From Magnaporthiopsis rhizophila (Eukaryota; Ascomycota; Sordariomycetes; Magnaporthales; Magnaporthaceae), in the NCBI GenBank assembly GCA_003049465.1, contig PYSS01000015.1, positions 371,974 to 435,973 on the forward strand: 64,000 nucleotides of DNA, read 5' to 3'. The translations under genes were made by a program, and so were the position numbers. Positions within the stretch are counted from its first letter, which is position 1. Each line of letters begins with the position of its first letter. Positions 1 to 9,952 of the stretch are shown piece by piece. The notes below the pieces were generated by a model, which was not told the DNA's origin, searched no databases, and worked only from the letters and a program-made list of their open reading frames with translations.

Positions 1-2029
1 TAACAGGGCCACGGTCGTCATGGAGCAGGTGAATCTCGTCGATGATGATCAGGCGTACCAAGTTCGTGTATGACAGGTCGGTAGCTTTCCGAGTGATGAC
101 ATCCCACTTTTCTGGCGTGGTTACAATAATCTGGGTCTCGGAAATTTGCTGTTTGGTGAGCTGGCGGTCGCCCGTGAGCTCCGAGACTTTGATACCAAAG
201 GGCTCCAGGCGCTTGCCAAAGTTCCCGACCTGCTCCTGCACCAGGGCCTTCAGCGGCGCGATGTAGACAATCTTGAAGGCATCGAGGTCAAGCTCTCCCG
301 TTTCAGGGTCTCGGTTCTTGCCGATTTCCCGGAGGATTGTGAGCATGGCGACGTTTGTCTTGCCACTACCAGTCGGGGCACAGATCAACATATTCCCGTC
401 GTCCCCAAACGCAGACGGGTAACATTGTGACTGGATTTTGTTGAGGGCCCTGGCAGTGCTGAAAGGGACACGAGCCCACTCGGGCATGTCAGTGATGGGT
501 ATGCTGACATCGGTCGGGTCGTTGCGCTTCTTCGGCGGCGGTACGTGGATCTCCTCGTAACCCTTGAATGTCCGCTTCGTCGAGCCCTCAGGGAGGCTTA
601 CCCTCGGGTTCGACATGAGGTGGTTGCCTTGGTCGAAGACGAGGTTTTCCAGGTTGATAAGCCTCTTGGGCTGGAGCCCGCCAACCAGTTGGCCGTCATG
701 TTGGCCCGCGTTCGCTGGCTTGGCGGCATCGAGCGAGGCATTGTGGTCGATATCCATCTTGATTTCGAGCTTCGGTTTTCTCTGCTCGTCGCCCGTTTTG
801 CCGTGCAGCTCATCCAGGATCCACCGTAAGCCCTCGGATGCCATCTCCCGCTCGATCGAGATGCGCTCCTCGTTGTTCTCGGCTTTAGCAAGCTTCGTCA
901 GCCATACCACCTTCTCCCGATTCTCTATCAGCTTCTGCACGACCTCGTGATGCTCGTAGTCGAAGAGCTCCATCAGATCATTTTCGATTTCGCGCAGCTG
1001 CTTCTCTTCGCCTCCGGCCTCGTCGGGCTCGCCCGAGAGTATGCATAGCGCAGCGTGCGTCTTGTCGTGCTGCGTGTGAGCGTCCGGGTATAGCCTTCCT
1101 ATCTGACGCTGAAGCCAGTACGCGTCGATCTCACGGGCAGGCACATGGTTGGCGTCCTTGGATTTGTCCTGAGCCGATTTCCCCTGTGGCGCCGAGTCTA
1201 TGATCATGGCCTCGCCATCGAGGGTATCCGCAGCTGCATCGGTACTCTCGGGCCCAGCCTCAGGGACTGGTTGATCCGACTCCTCCTCACCATCAGCCTC
1301 GTCTTCCGACGACTCATCACGGATCTCGTTGACGAAGCCCTCTCCGTCGTCATCGTCGTCCTCGAAATCGACGGCGACTCCTTGGCGGTCGTCAATTTCC
1401 TCCTCATCTTTAGCTCCGGCCACTTCCTCGTCGTCGTCGTCTTGTGCGTCGTAGTCGGTAATCTTCTTTGCCAAGTTCTTCAACTGATGGAACTCTTTGG
1501 CGTCCATGCTAGCACCCAGAATGTCGTCTATCTCCCTCTTCATCTCGACGTCCTTGAGGTCGTCGTCTTTGAGGAACTCGAGCACTGCGTCGGCCGCACT
1601 CCGCACCATCTCGTGTGACACGTCACCAATGCTCTTTGCGACGATGGAAAGAATGAGCTCAAACGTCGCCCTTGTGGCAGGGGTTCGGGGCCGGTAGCGC
1701 AGGCCTTCGACCAGCATGTCCGCCGTGGATAGGATACCACCTCCAGCTTCCACCTTGCGCTTCGCGCGCTGCTGGGCTAGGACGTCGCGTCCCTCGTCTA
1801 TCCTTCCCCGCTGCACATCGGGCATGAGCGAGGACTTCTTCAGCTTGGGGGCGTCGTCGCGGGACATGCGGGAGCCCATGTCGCGGATGGACAAACGGCC
1901 GGCAAGCGACTCGGGATCGCCGGTAGCCTCATCAGCGCGGCGCGTGACAAAACGGCGGTCCGCCTGGAGGACCAGGTTGGACATGGCCGAGTACTTGTAC
2001 TGCGACACATCTCGGTGGTGGTCCGTCAT
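1..2029 (-). CDS. BRR2: Brr2, U5 snRNP ATP-dependent RNA helicase (N-terminal part, runs off window)
   Basis: The DExH helicase of the U5 snRNP unwinds U4/U6 during spliceosome activation in the nucleus. The reading frame is open without introns from ATG at 2029 to the window edge, about 676 residues. The N-terminus is acidic and coiled, with runs of Asp/Glu, matching the regulatory N-terminal extension of Brr2. Helicase motif I (APTGSGKT) is encoded near 350-385 and the DEIH box near 20-45, so the window stops just after motif II of the first RecA cassette. Brr2 normally has about 2,200 residues with two helicase/Sec63 cassettes, so roughly the first third is present. The start is the first ATG and opens with a plausible MTDHH. 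It is divergent from the coiled-coil gene at 2751. Identification is firm because the N-terminal layout and the DEIH signature distinguish it from Mer3 or Ski2. Confidence 0.93.
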   Translation of the reverse strand, partial: MTDHHRDVSQYKYSAMSNLVLQADRRFVTRRADEATGDPESLAGRLSIRDMGSRMSRDDAPKLKKSSLMPDVQRGRIDEGRDVLAQQRAKRKVEAGGGILSTADMLVEGLRYRPRTPATRATFELILSIVAKSIGDVSHEMVRSAADAVLEFLKDDDLKDVEMKREIDDILGASMDAKEFHQLKNLAKKITDYDAQDDDDEEVAGAKDEEEIDDRQGVAVDFEDDDDDGEGFVNEIRDESSEDEADGEEESDQPVPEAGPESTDAAADTLDGEAMIIDSAPQGKSAQDKSKDANHVPAREIDAYWLQRQIGRLYPDAHTQHDKTHAALCILSGEPDEAGGEEKQLREIENDLMELFDYEHHEVVQKLIENREKVVWLTKLAKAENNEERISIEREMASEGLRWILDELHGKTGDEQRKPKLEIKMDIDHNASLDAAKPANAGQHDGQLVGGLQPKRLINLENLVFDQGNHLMSNPRVSLPEGSTKRTFKGYEEIHVPPPKKRNDPTDVSIPITDMPEWARVPFSTARALNKIQSQCYPSAFGDDGNMLICAPTGSGKTNVAMLTILREIGKNRDPETGELDLDAFKIVYIAPLKALVQEQVGNFGKRLEPFGIKVSELTGDRQLTKQQISETQIIVTTPEKWDVITRKATDLSYTNLVRLIIIDEIHLLHDDRGPV

Positions 2030-2750
2030 CGTGACGGCTCGTTTGGCTCTGTCGGATTAGGTACTGGAGGGCTCGGTGCCTTGTTGGCAGTGCTGGGACC
2101 ACGATGCGTTTTGCGCCAGGCAGGTGCCCCAGGTGTTTTCCTTCAGGTGGCAGCCAGCAAGTGGCGATGCAGGCCGTCGACGGCAGGCATCAACTGGTGC
2201 GCGAGAGCGAATAACGCGAAGACCGACTCTCAGGAAGTTTGCCGCAGGCCCAAAAGTCCTTGGAAATCCGTGAATGATTAAAATTTGCTGCGTGGTGTGG
2301 TTGGCCCTCGAGGCTGCTGCGATATCGAGTCCAGGACGCGGGCGCGGTTGCTGGAACTTTTTTTGGCGTGGACGAGCAAGGAATTATTTCATGCTCCCGC
2401 GGACGACTTCCGCCTGCCTGCAGTCCCAACCAGGCAGGCGCGGCCGGCATGGTTCTCCACTATTGCTAGAGTGAGTGGGGTACCTGTGCGGCGATCTGAT
2501 CTAGCTGCGCTGCACGGTGCCTGATCACCTACACGAGCACCCATGTAGGGCAGGCTCTGGACAACTGCTGGCACCGAGCAAACGAAGTGGTTGATTACAA
2601 CATAACCTCCCACAATATTGAAGTACTCTGGATAAGCCCTTTGGTCTTGTCAACTGCAGCAGTTCTCGCACATTTCTCATCCGCCGCTTGGCAGAAGCTA
2701 CCGCGGTTGCGATCCCAGACTGGGAGGCAGACATAGCGGACAGAACCACC
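2030..2750. promoter_or_regulatory. Divergent intergenic region BRR2 / coiled-coil gene
   Basis: About 720 bp lies between two divergent start codons and should hold both promoters. No gene, RNA or repeat is evident. An AT-rich stretch with a run of T lies around 2355-2365. No specific factor site can be supported. Confidence 0.5.
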
Positions 2751-4292
2751 ATGGAGGCAGCACAGGAGGCTTTAGCACCCTTCATCCGGCCACGCGATGA
2801 GGTCTTGCACATCCGCAAGGTCCTGGCTGTAAACCTGGCGTCCTGCCTCGGCAATGCCGCCGGTGACGGCCCTCCGACCCCGTTGGCGTTGGCAGACCCG
2901 CCAGCCGTCATCGCGATCCCCCCAGAAGTGCGAGGGATCCAGCGCGAGTATCTCGAAGCCCTGAACGCCAACATCCGGGCGCGGCGAGAGCATCAGGACC
3001 TGGAGGCACGCCATAGCGAAACTACCGCAACGCCCCCCGAGCAGACCACCAGCTTCCTTACAGCGCACATCGTCGCTCTGAAGCTCCGAAAGAAGGAAGC
3101 ACGCCTCAGGGCGATTTCGAAATCTATGGACCTCCTGGACCAGAGGCCAGCCGCCTCGACTGAATTTTTAGATCCCAGCCAGATTTTCGGGGACTCGCCA
3201 CCTTTACCCGAGGTGCCCAGAGAGGCGGTCAGCGGCTTCGTCTTGGACAAGACGCTGTCCAAGGCCGGCCTGGATGAGCTGCTTGACCGGCTCCAAAAGT
3301 CAGTACTGCGAGCAAAGCTCCTACTTAAAAAGGAAGAGCAGCTCCTTAGTGCAGTCAGGAAGAGGTCACCGCGGCCAGTGGAAGGTCTGGCAGCTGGTGT
3401 GAAGCTCGCAGCCTTGACCGCCACGCGCAATGAACTCATCAGCTGGATAGAGACGGAGCTGGCTAGTACATCAGGGGACGGAGCGGATGGGAGCGAGGCG
3501 CAACCCAACACACAAGCGGAGCAGGTTTCCGAAACTAAGATTCGCGTCGAAAGCCAGTTGGCGGCGATCAAGCAGAAGTACGACGAATATGTTACTGCTC
3601 GAAAACAACTCCTCAGGGCCGCATCGCAAACGCACCAACCCTTGATGGAGCCGCCAAGAATCGAGGCCTTTCAAGTTGCCAGATTATCTTGCCAAGCACA
3701 GATTATGCCGTCCTCTTATCTACTGTCTCCATATCTTGCCCGCCTTCTAGCGGCTTCCCACGAGCAGAAGGGGTTGATATTGCAGAAGTCGCACCTCAAC
3801 GCCACCGTCGCAAGGAAGACCAAGGATGCCTGCCAGCTTCTGGATCATCTCGCGGAGGAAAGCCAACTACTTCCCAAGCACCACATGCCAGGCCGGTCTC
3901 ACCACCAACCCAGGCTCCTTGGGAATGGCCTAGGACCGGCAGAGGACGCTACCGTCACCGGTCGCACGAGAATATGGGTTATAGCAGCCGAAGCCTCCAA
4001 GCTGGCAACCCTCGAGACTGTGGCTGAAAAGACGGAGGAAGGCGAGATAGCGCTCGAGACCTCCGCAAGACACCTGGATGAGATCAGCAATCTGCTTGGC
4101 ACCCAGACACTGTCGCAAGACCGCAACCCTGTTACATCTGAAGGAGAGGGGGACATCTGGCTGTCGCAAGGCCAGACAGGGGCTAGTCCTCCCAACTACA
4201 ACAACAGGAACAAGGCACATGATGTCTGGTCCATTCTTGACGGAGGACTGGGTGTTTTGCGAGCAGAGGGCGGCGATGATGCCATTTATTGA
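2751..4292 (+). CDS. Unknown coiled-coil protein
   Basis: This is an uninterrupted frame of 513 codons plus stop. The ATG at 2751 sits in a good context (ACCACCATGG), and the frame is open further upstream without another ATG. I do not recognise the family. The protein is rich in Glu, Lys, Arg and Leu, with heptad-like segments, for example around residues 65-125 and 185-305. It is divided by short acidic or proline-rich linkers and has no visible catalytic motif, signal peptide or membrane helix. The C-terminal 30 residues are Gly/Asp-rich and contain a WSILDGGL motif. Length and coiled coils would suit a structural or adaptor protein, for example a spindle or kinetochore-type subunit, but that is only inference. 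Its 3' end converges on RFC2 with 268 bp between the stops. A small in-frame intron removing part of the middle cannot be excluded. Confidence 0.68.
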   Translation: MEAAQEALAPFIRPRDEVLHIRKVLAVNLASCLGNAAGDGPPTPLALADPPAVIAIPPEVRGIQREYLEALNANIRARREHQDLEARHSETTATPPEQTTSFLTAHIVALKLRKKEARLRAISKSMDLLDQRPAASTEFLDPSQIFGDSPPLPEVPREAVSGFVLDKTLSKAGLDELLDRLQKSVLRAKLLLKKEEQLLSAVRKRSPRPVEGLAAGVKLAALTATRNELISWIETELASTSGDGADGSEAQPNTQAEQVSETKIRVESQLAAIKQKYDEYVTARKQLLRAASQTHQPLMEPPRIEAFQVARLSCQAQIMPSSYLLSPYLARLLAASHEQKGLILQKSHLNATVARKTKDACQLLDHLAEESQLLPKHHMPGRSHHQPRLLGNGLGPAEDATVTGRTRIWVIAAEASKLATLETVAEKTEEGEIALETSARHLDEISNLLGTQTLSQDRNPVTSEGEGDIWLSQGQTGASPPNYNNRNKAHDVWSILDGGLGVLRAEGGDDAIY

Positions 4293-4560
4293 CAGTTGTT
4301 AGTCACACTGCACCGATCACCAGCCGTAGCACATCTATAGGTACCATAAGGAATGTGCGGATGAGCCATGCCAACCAATGTACGTGAAGTATATCCTATC
4401 TGTGCCGGAGGAACCGCGGTTGTTAGGTGGGCCATATTCTACCGTGACATCCGCAGCAAGGCCAAGCAGTCCCAAGTCTCTAGGTCTTGATTAGAGGGAG
4501 AGCGGAATACAGAGCCCATCGCCTTGTATCCATCTCATCAACAACGGCCTCCAGTTCCAG

Positions 4561-5956
4561 CTATACCCTGCTAGACATTAATACAGACAGCCTCAAACAC
4601 AAGTCCAATATTGATAGGTGCTCATCAGCACCGTCAACCAGGCGCTTGTCAATCTCCGAGAATACTATTGACATCCCGTTCTTCTGAATATCCGGGATCT
4701 CCTCGTCATACATTATGGCTTGGAAGAGCTGTGGTTTCGCAGGGTGAGTGTCAGCTCTTGTTTCTGTTAGCACCAGAGGCAAAACGCAGGGGCTCATACC
4801 TGAGTGACAACCTGAGTGGCGCTCCATCCATCCGCGACCATGTCCTCGACCACCTTGGCAACTGATTGGTACGTCTGCCCACTGCCACGGGGTCTCATGG
4901 CCTTAACAAGGCTGTCGATTGTCGCAGCAGGGATTACACCAGCGATATCCTCGACAATCTGGGCCGTCACAGATTTCGAGTCGACATCCATCTTGTCCTG
5001 TTCGCCTTCACCACCAGATGCACGGCTCGCTCCAACCAATCGTGCCGCGCTCTGAAGAAAGGTTATAGCCTTTCTCAAATCGCCTTCGCTGCTTGTGATA
5101 AGGGCATCGACAGCACCTTCCTCGAGGGTAACACCTTCCTTCTCGGCGATGTGCTCAAGGCGTGATTTGGCGTTGCCCTGGTCGAGGCTTTTGAACCTGA
5201 ACTTGCTGCAACGCGAGGCCAGCGGGTCGATGATGCGAGTGACGTAGTTGCAGATGAGGCAGAAGCGGGTGATTTTGCTGTAGGTCTCCATGGTGCGGCG
5301 AAGGGCGCTCTGGGCATCCTGGGTCATGGAGTCGGCCTCGTCGAGGATGATGATCTTGAAGGGCGGGCATGGATACTTGGCTCTGTCGTAGCCGGACGGT
5401 GGGTTCGTAAGCTGCATACGCGCAAAGTCCTTCACCTTCTCCCGCACGATCGAGATTCCGCGCTCGTCCGAGGCGTTGAGCTCCAGGACGCGCGACCTCA
5501 TCAGCTCCGGGCCGAAGAGCTCCTTGGCCAGCGCGAGCACTGTAGATGTCTTTCCTGTCCCGGGAGGGCCGTAAAACAGCATGTGAGGGAGCTACGGCGC
5601 ATGTTAGCGTCGCAATACGGAGGAGGAGGCGGGTGGACAAAGTGCCGCCGTAGAACGGGCAACGACACGAACATTGGAGGCTTGCAGGGTGCGCTGGAGC
5701 ACCGTCACGGTGTGGTCCTGAGCAGTGACATCGCTAAGGGTCTTTGGGCGACTACGAAGGACAACGGGCGAGGTCAGTTCCGACTGTAGTTTTCTGAGCG
5801 GTGCGAGAGCATTTGAAGTTTCGCGGTTTGTGCATACTATTTCTCAACCCAAGGCTGGGCTCGGGTAGCCTCCGGATTCTGCTTTTCCTGTTTGGCCGAC
5901 GCGGCGCCGTTCGCCGCAGCCTGCTTTCTTGCTTTGATATCGAAAAAGCTTGCCAT
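4561..5956 (-). CDS. RFC2: Replication factor C subunit (yeast Rfc2 / human RFC4 type)
   Basis: This is a small subunit of the AAA+ clamp loader that opens PCNA onto primed DNA in the nucleus. Four exons read 5956-5838, 5751-5673, 5591-4800 and 4728-4561 on the minus strand, giving 385 residues in agreement with the family. The first join rebuilds the signature PWVEKYRPK and the second rebuilds LPHMLFYGPPGTGKT. Walker A is at about residues 74-81, the DEAD Walker B at about 150, and the arginine-finger box (SRC) follows PLAS. The strings LNASDERGISIVREKVK and CNYVTRIIDPLASRCSKFRF match Rfc2/RFC4 rather than the other subunits. A linker with Gly/Glu and MDVD separates the lid domain from the C-terminal collar domain. 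The last exon encodes the collar and ends in SSRV. It diverges from the UBE2Z-like gene. Confidence 0.95.
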
Positions 5957-7129
5957 TGTGCGTCAAGACACGACAGGTGAACTTGGTCAAATGGCTAAAT
6001 GCGACTTTCTCGTGATTCTGGAGCGTGTCTGCAAAGGTTTGGGACCTGGAGATTGGGTGATGAACCCAAGTCGTTAGGCATGGGAGCCGACTCTAAAGAC
6101 GGTGATTTGGCGGGCAAGTGATCGGAAGCACTTAACGCGTCGCGTCTGGGCTCTTCTGGATCGCGCACGTACCGCCCTGTAGCTCCACCAACGACGTACG
6201 GCCCGCACTCCGATGCTCCAAAGCGGGAGTGGGGCAATGCTCCTTGCTTTAATTGCCCCTCACAAGGCCCTTTCCTGCCCTGGCCGACCCCTCCTCATCC
6301 AGACCTCGCCAAACCCAGCCACAGTCCCCAGGGAGAGGGCCTGCAGCCCGCATAAACAGGAGGGGGATAATAGGAATTATGAAGGCATATAAGAAACAGA
6401 GGAAGTAAGACAGGAGAATAAGAAAAGACCGAGGAAATAAAAAGGATACAAGAAATATGAAGGAGACATCCTACCAGGATGAGGGTGTAGGTACCTGGCT
6501 TAAACAATGGGAATTCCGATCAGGATTGCGGACTGCAGATGTTTGTAACCGCTCTAGGTGTCAGCCAAACGCCACCGATCGGACCTCTCGATGCTAGGCT
6601 CTTGGTTGGATGCTACCGAGCTCCCAGGCGTGACAGGTTGTAGGGCAGTCGCTAATTGTGAGCCGAACGCAACCTAGAGGATTGGTGGTTTGATAGCAGC
6701 ATGCATCACATTTGATATGCAACCCCACCATTGCCCCTACTATCGGTAGTGGTGCATGCTTGCCCTTCGGCCCAGTCCCCCCACCTCCGTCGCAAACCAC
6801 AAGACCTTCCCTCCCAACCTAACTTCTCCCTACCTGCTACTCTGCGCATAACCGCTGTGCTGGCCCACCGTCCGTGCTAGCCGTGCAGTTTCCCACTAGA
6901 GGTCCCCCCGAGGGACTGGAAGGCCTGCCCGCCTGCCCGCCCGCCAACACCCATAGCCGCCCGCCGCCGCCGTCGGACTACCATCCACCTATCTCCAACC
7001 GCACTGGGTCTCGTCGCATGTCAACTCGACAGCGCGGAGATCCCGCAACGTCGACTTCAGCCTCCGCCAGAACCGAGACGGCTAGATCTGCCCATCCAAC
7101 CAGCTGAGAACCCCAATCGCAGCGCAACG
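5957..7129. promoter_or_regulatory. Divergent intergenic region RFC2 / UBE2Z-like gene
   Basis: About 1.17 kb separates two divergent genes. It contains a purine-rich, A-rich stretch at about 6355-6475 (GGAAATAAAAAGG-like words) and a C-rich leader at about 6780-7120 just before the E2 gene, typical of fungal initiation regions. No ORF, tRNA or transposon remnant is convincing. Confidence 0.45.
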
Positions 7130-9076
7130 ATGGCGGACCAATCCATCATCCGGATCACCAAGGTGAGTGAGGGGCCCTCCGTACCTTGAGCCAGAACGGC
7201 GTTTGCGCCCGTGTTTCCCAACGCGCACGAATGGCGGCACTCTTGGAAACTGACCCGCGTCCCGCCGCACCCTTGTATTACAGGAGTTGAGTGATATTCA
7301 GAAGAACTCGGATTTGTGTAAGAGCACCCTCGCTATCGCTGCACCCCTTCGCGACGCGCGCCGTGGCACGCCTGTCTGCCGAAACTCACTGACACCTGGA
7401 CGTCGATATAGCGCTCGCCGTTGCCTGTAGGGATGTCGACGTCAGAAACGTGAAGGCCATGATTATTGGCCCGCACGAGACGCCGTACGAGTTCGGGTTC
7501 TTCGAGGTACGTCCGCGCTGCCACTTATGATCATGGAAACGACGGAGACTCCAATCTATGTCCAATTCCTTTGCTGACTGGTCTTGCAGTTCACGTTCAG
7601 GTTTGGCAAAGGTCAGCGATCCCGGAATACTCCTATATCGAATTCATCTCTCTGGGTGTTTGCGCATGCAATTGTACCTAACGCGCTCGCGGTCACTACC
7701 ATGCGTCTAGATTATCCTCGCAAATCGCCCACGGTGACAGCGATAACGACCAACGGAGGACGCACTCGCTTCAACCCCAACATCTATGCGGCCGGCAAGG
7801 TCTGCCTGTGAGTGACCATCCAACAGATCCCCTTCATATTTCAGGATCGATCACTGACCGGACACAGATCCATTCTAGGGTAATCGATATCCTCCAACAG
7901 CCGTCCCCTCGGGTTTGCCCATCAATACTGACGTTTGTGTAGCACATGGCGGGGCGACCGGGGCGAGGAGTGGTCGGCCGCTCAGGGACTCGAGTCGATA
8001 TTGTTGTCGATTCAGAGCTTGATGTCTTCAAATCCGTATGAGAACGAGCCGGGATTCGAGGATGCCAACGAGCCTTCGGACAAGAAGAACCAGAAGGATT
8101 ACGTACAGAAGGTTACTATCTTCCCATTCCAAACTGCCCAGGCTTTGGTGACATTACCCCTGATATGGCGGTAGGTGGCTGACTTGAATTCACGTGCCAG
8201 ATCCGACACGAGACCCTGCGCATTAGCGTTATCCAGAGGCTAGAAGATTACCTAGGCATACAGGCAGATGGAACCATTCCGCCGCCCGTGGTCGTCGACA
8301 AGGAGGAAGAAGAGATGGATCTCGAGGAAGTAGAGGGCATGAATGTTCCCTTCGAGCCATTTAAGGACCTGTGCAAACGCCGGTTCCTCTGGTACTACGA
8401 CTCGTACCTCAACAGTATCCAGAAGGCGAAGGAGGAAGTCAAGGACGGCTACCCATTCGCGAGGATGCCTTTTGAAGGCTCGCACAACTCTATGGAGGGC
8501 AGGTTTAACTACTCGGAGCTCGAGAGAAGGCTGAGGAACCTCAAACAGGCCCTGGATGCCGAGGCCCTGGGCTGGGCCACTGAAGGTCTTACCCCCAAGG
8601 CCAAGGACTCCACAGTGGCCGTCAACCTGCAGCGCCAGTTCGAGCAAGTTGTCGAGAACTTCAAGCGCAACGACATCCCACACAACGTGGAGCTTGCCGA
8701 GAATAACCCGTTCGTCTGGGTGCTGACGTATTTCGGAGCCCCCATGACGAATCTCGACGGCGGTCTGTTCCGCATCATCATTCGATTCAGCCCCCGATTT
8801 CCCGAGGAGCAGCCGCGGGTCAACTTTGAGACACGCATCTTCCATCACAGGATTGCGGCAGACGGGGCCGCGTGCTACTTTGCCCCGCTGACTCGCCGAG
8901 AGGACGTCAAGTCGCATATCGACGCCATCATCGGGGCTCTGGAGGAGGAGCAACCGCCGTACGACCCCAGAACGCTGGTCAACCCCGAGGCATTCAAGCT
9001 CTACTGGGGCTCGGCTGAGGACAGGAAGATCTACAATCGGCGTCTGCGGCGGTCGGTGCAGCAATCTTTAGAGTGA
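7130..9076 (+). CDS. UBE2Z-like ubiquitin-conjugating enzyme with a second UBC-like domain
   Basis: This is an E2 enzyme that carries ubiquitin on a cysteine. Exons are 7130-7162, 7284-7317, 7412-7506, 7590-7611, 7711-7807, 7868-7879, 7943-8111 and 8201-9076, giving 445 residues. Residues 1-150 form a UBC domain. The active site reads FNPNIYAAGKVCLSILG with Cys at about 93, and FNPN replaces the usual HPN exactly as in UBE2Z. QSLMSSNPYENEPGFE and IRHETLRISV also follow UBE2Z. After an acidic hinge and a helical segment, residues about 325-415 form a second UBC-like fold (FRFPEEQ-type strand pattern, then IFHHRIAADGAACYF with Cys at about 378). A GTGAGT donor at 9073 with an acceptor before 9169 would give a slightly different C-terminus ending at 9178 instead of stopping at 9076. 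Exon 6 is only 12 nt. It converges on the gene at 9953. Confidence 0.86.
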
Positions 9077-9178
9077 GTACAACCTGCCTCGCGATGCAAG
9101 GACGGGTCATGCTCGGCGCTGGCTTTCTAGCATCCTCTGTACATGGCGTCGTCTAACAGTGCTGCTAGGGACCTCTGA

Positions 9179-9952
9179 TTCGTTTAATGGATGCCACTAT
9201 TACCACGCACCGCTGCCGCCTGACGACCGTCTGCTAAGTCACGTTCCCCTTTTATGGCTCACACCACTATTCTTTCCTTGTCATCACCTATCTTCGTGTA
9301 TCTTCTCGGCACCGTCACGGCGTTTGCGTTACAGGCTGGCTGGGGTTTGGCCGGACATACCAGGTACCAATTGCAGGAATATCTTTGCCATTAGGCGTCA
9401 CATGCGTTCTTTTTTTCTTTTTTTTCTTTTTTTCGTCTACCTATTTTTATGCCTTAGCCATCGCGTTTGAACAAGCAATGCGTTAGCTAGGTCGCTGATC
9501 TGGGAGGAGGCGACACACCCTTATTGGGTTGTGGGTTCGCCAAGATAAACTCTCGCTGCCTGCCAGATCCAGACACGCCACCCTTTGAAGCACAATCAAT
9601 GCAGAGCATGCTTTCAATAATATGGGAAAGGCTCAAGTTTATAAAGGGCATTCAGCGGAAATAAACGCCATGGAATGATAAGCGCAATTAATGGGCACAC
9701 ATAAATGTCAGTGGCTCTCTCGGCTGGCTTGTGATTACGCCAGGGAGGGGGAGGTTCCTCCGGGGGCCCTCCTCGGGCAGATTACAAGGCCAATGAATGC
9801 CCACTTGGAAGATCCATTGAACTCCCCAGACGCCTATGTAGAAATGATTTATTCGTCGCTGCGCACTCTCGGCTGCCGCTCGAATATCCCATCCCTAACC
9901 TGTCTGTCCGACAGACTTGGTGACCTGGTGGAGTCGACCGGGCGTTTTTATG
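9179..9952. other. Convergent 3' intergenic region
   Basis: This is the 3' flank of the E2 gene and of the minus-strand gene ending at 9953. It has a T-rich tract at about 9408-9445 and an AT-rich segment near 9600-9700, suitable for transcript ends. No gene is seen. Confidence 0.4.

Noticed and set aside
8252..9064. Long minus-strand frame of 270 residues opposite the E2 gene
   Set aside because: It is the shadow of the GC-rich coding strand: the plus strand carries a clear UBC protein and the minus frame has no recognisable family texture.
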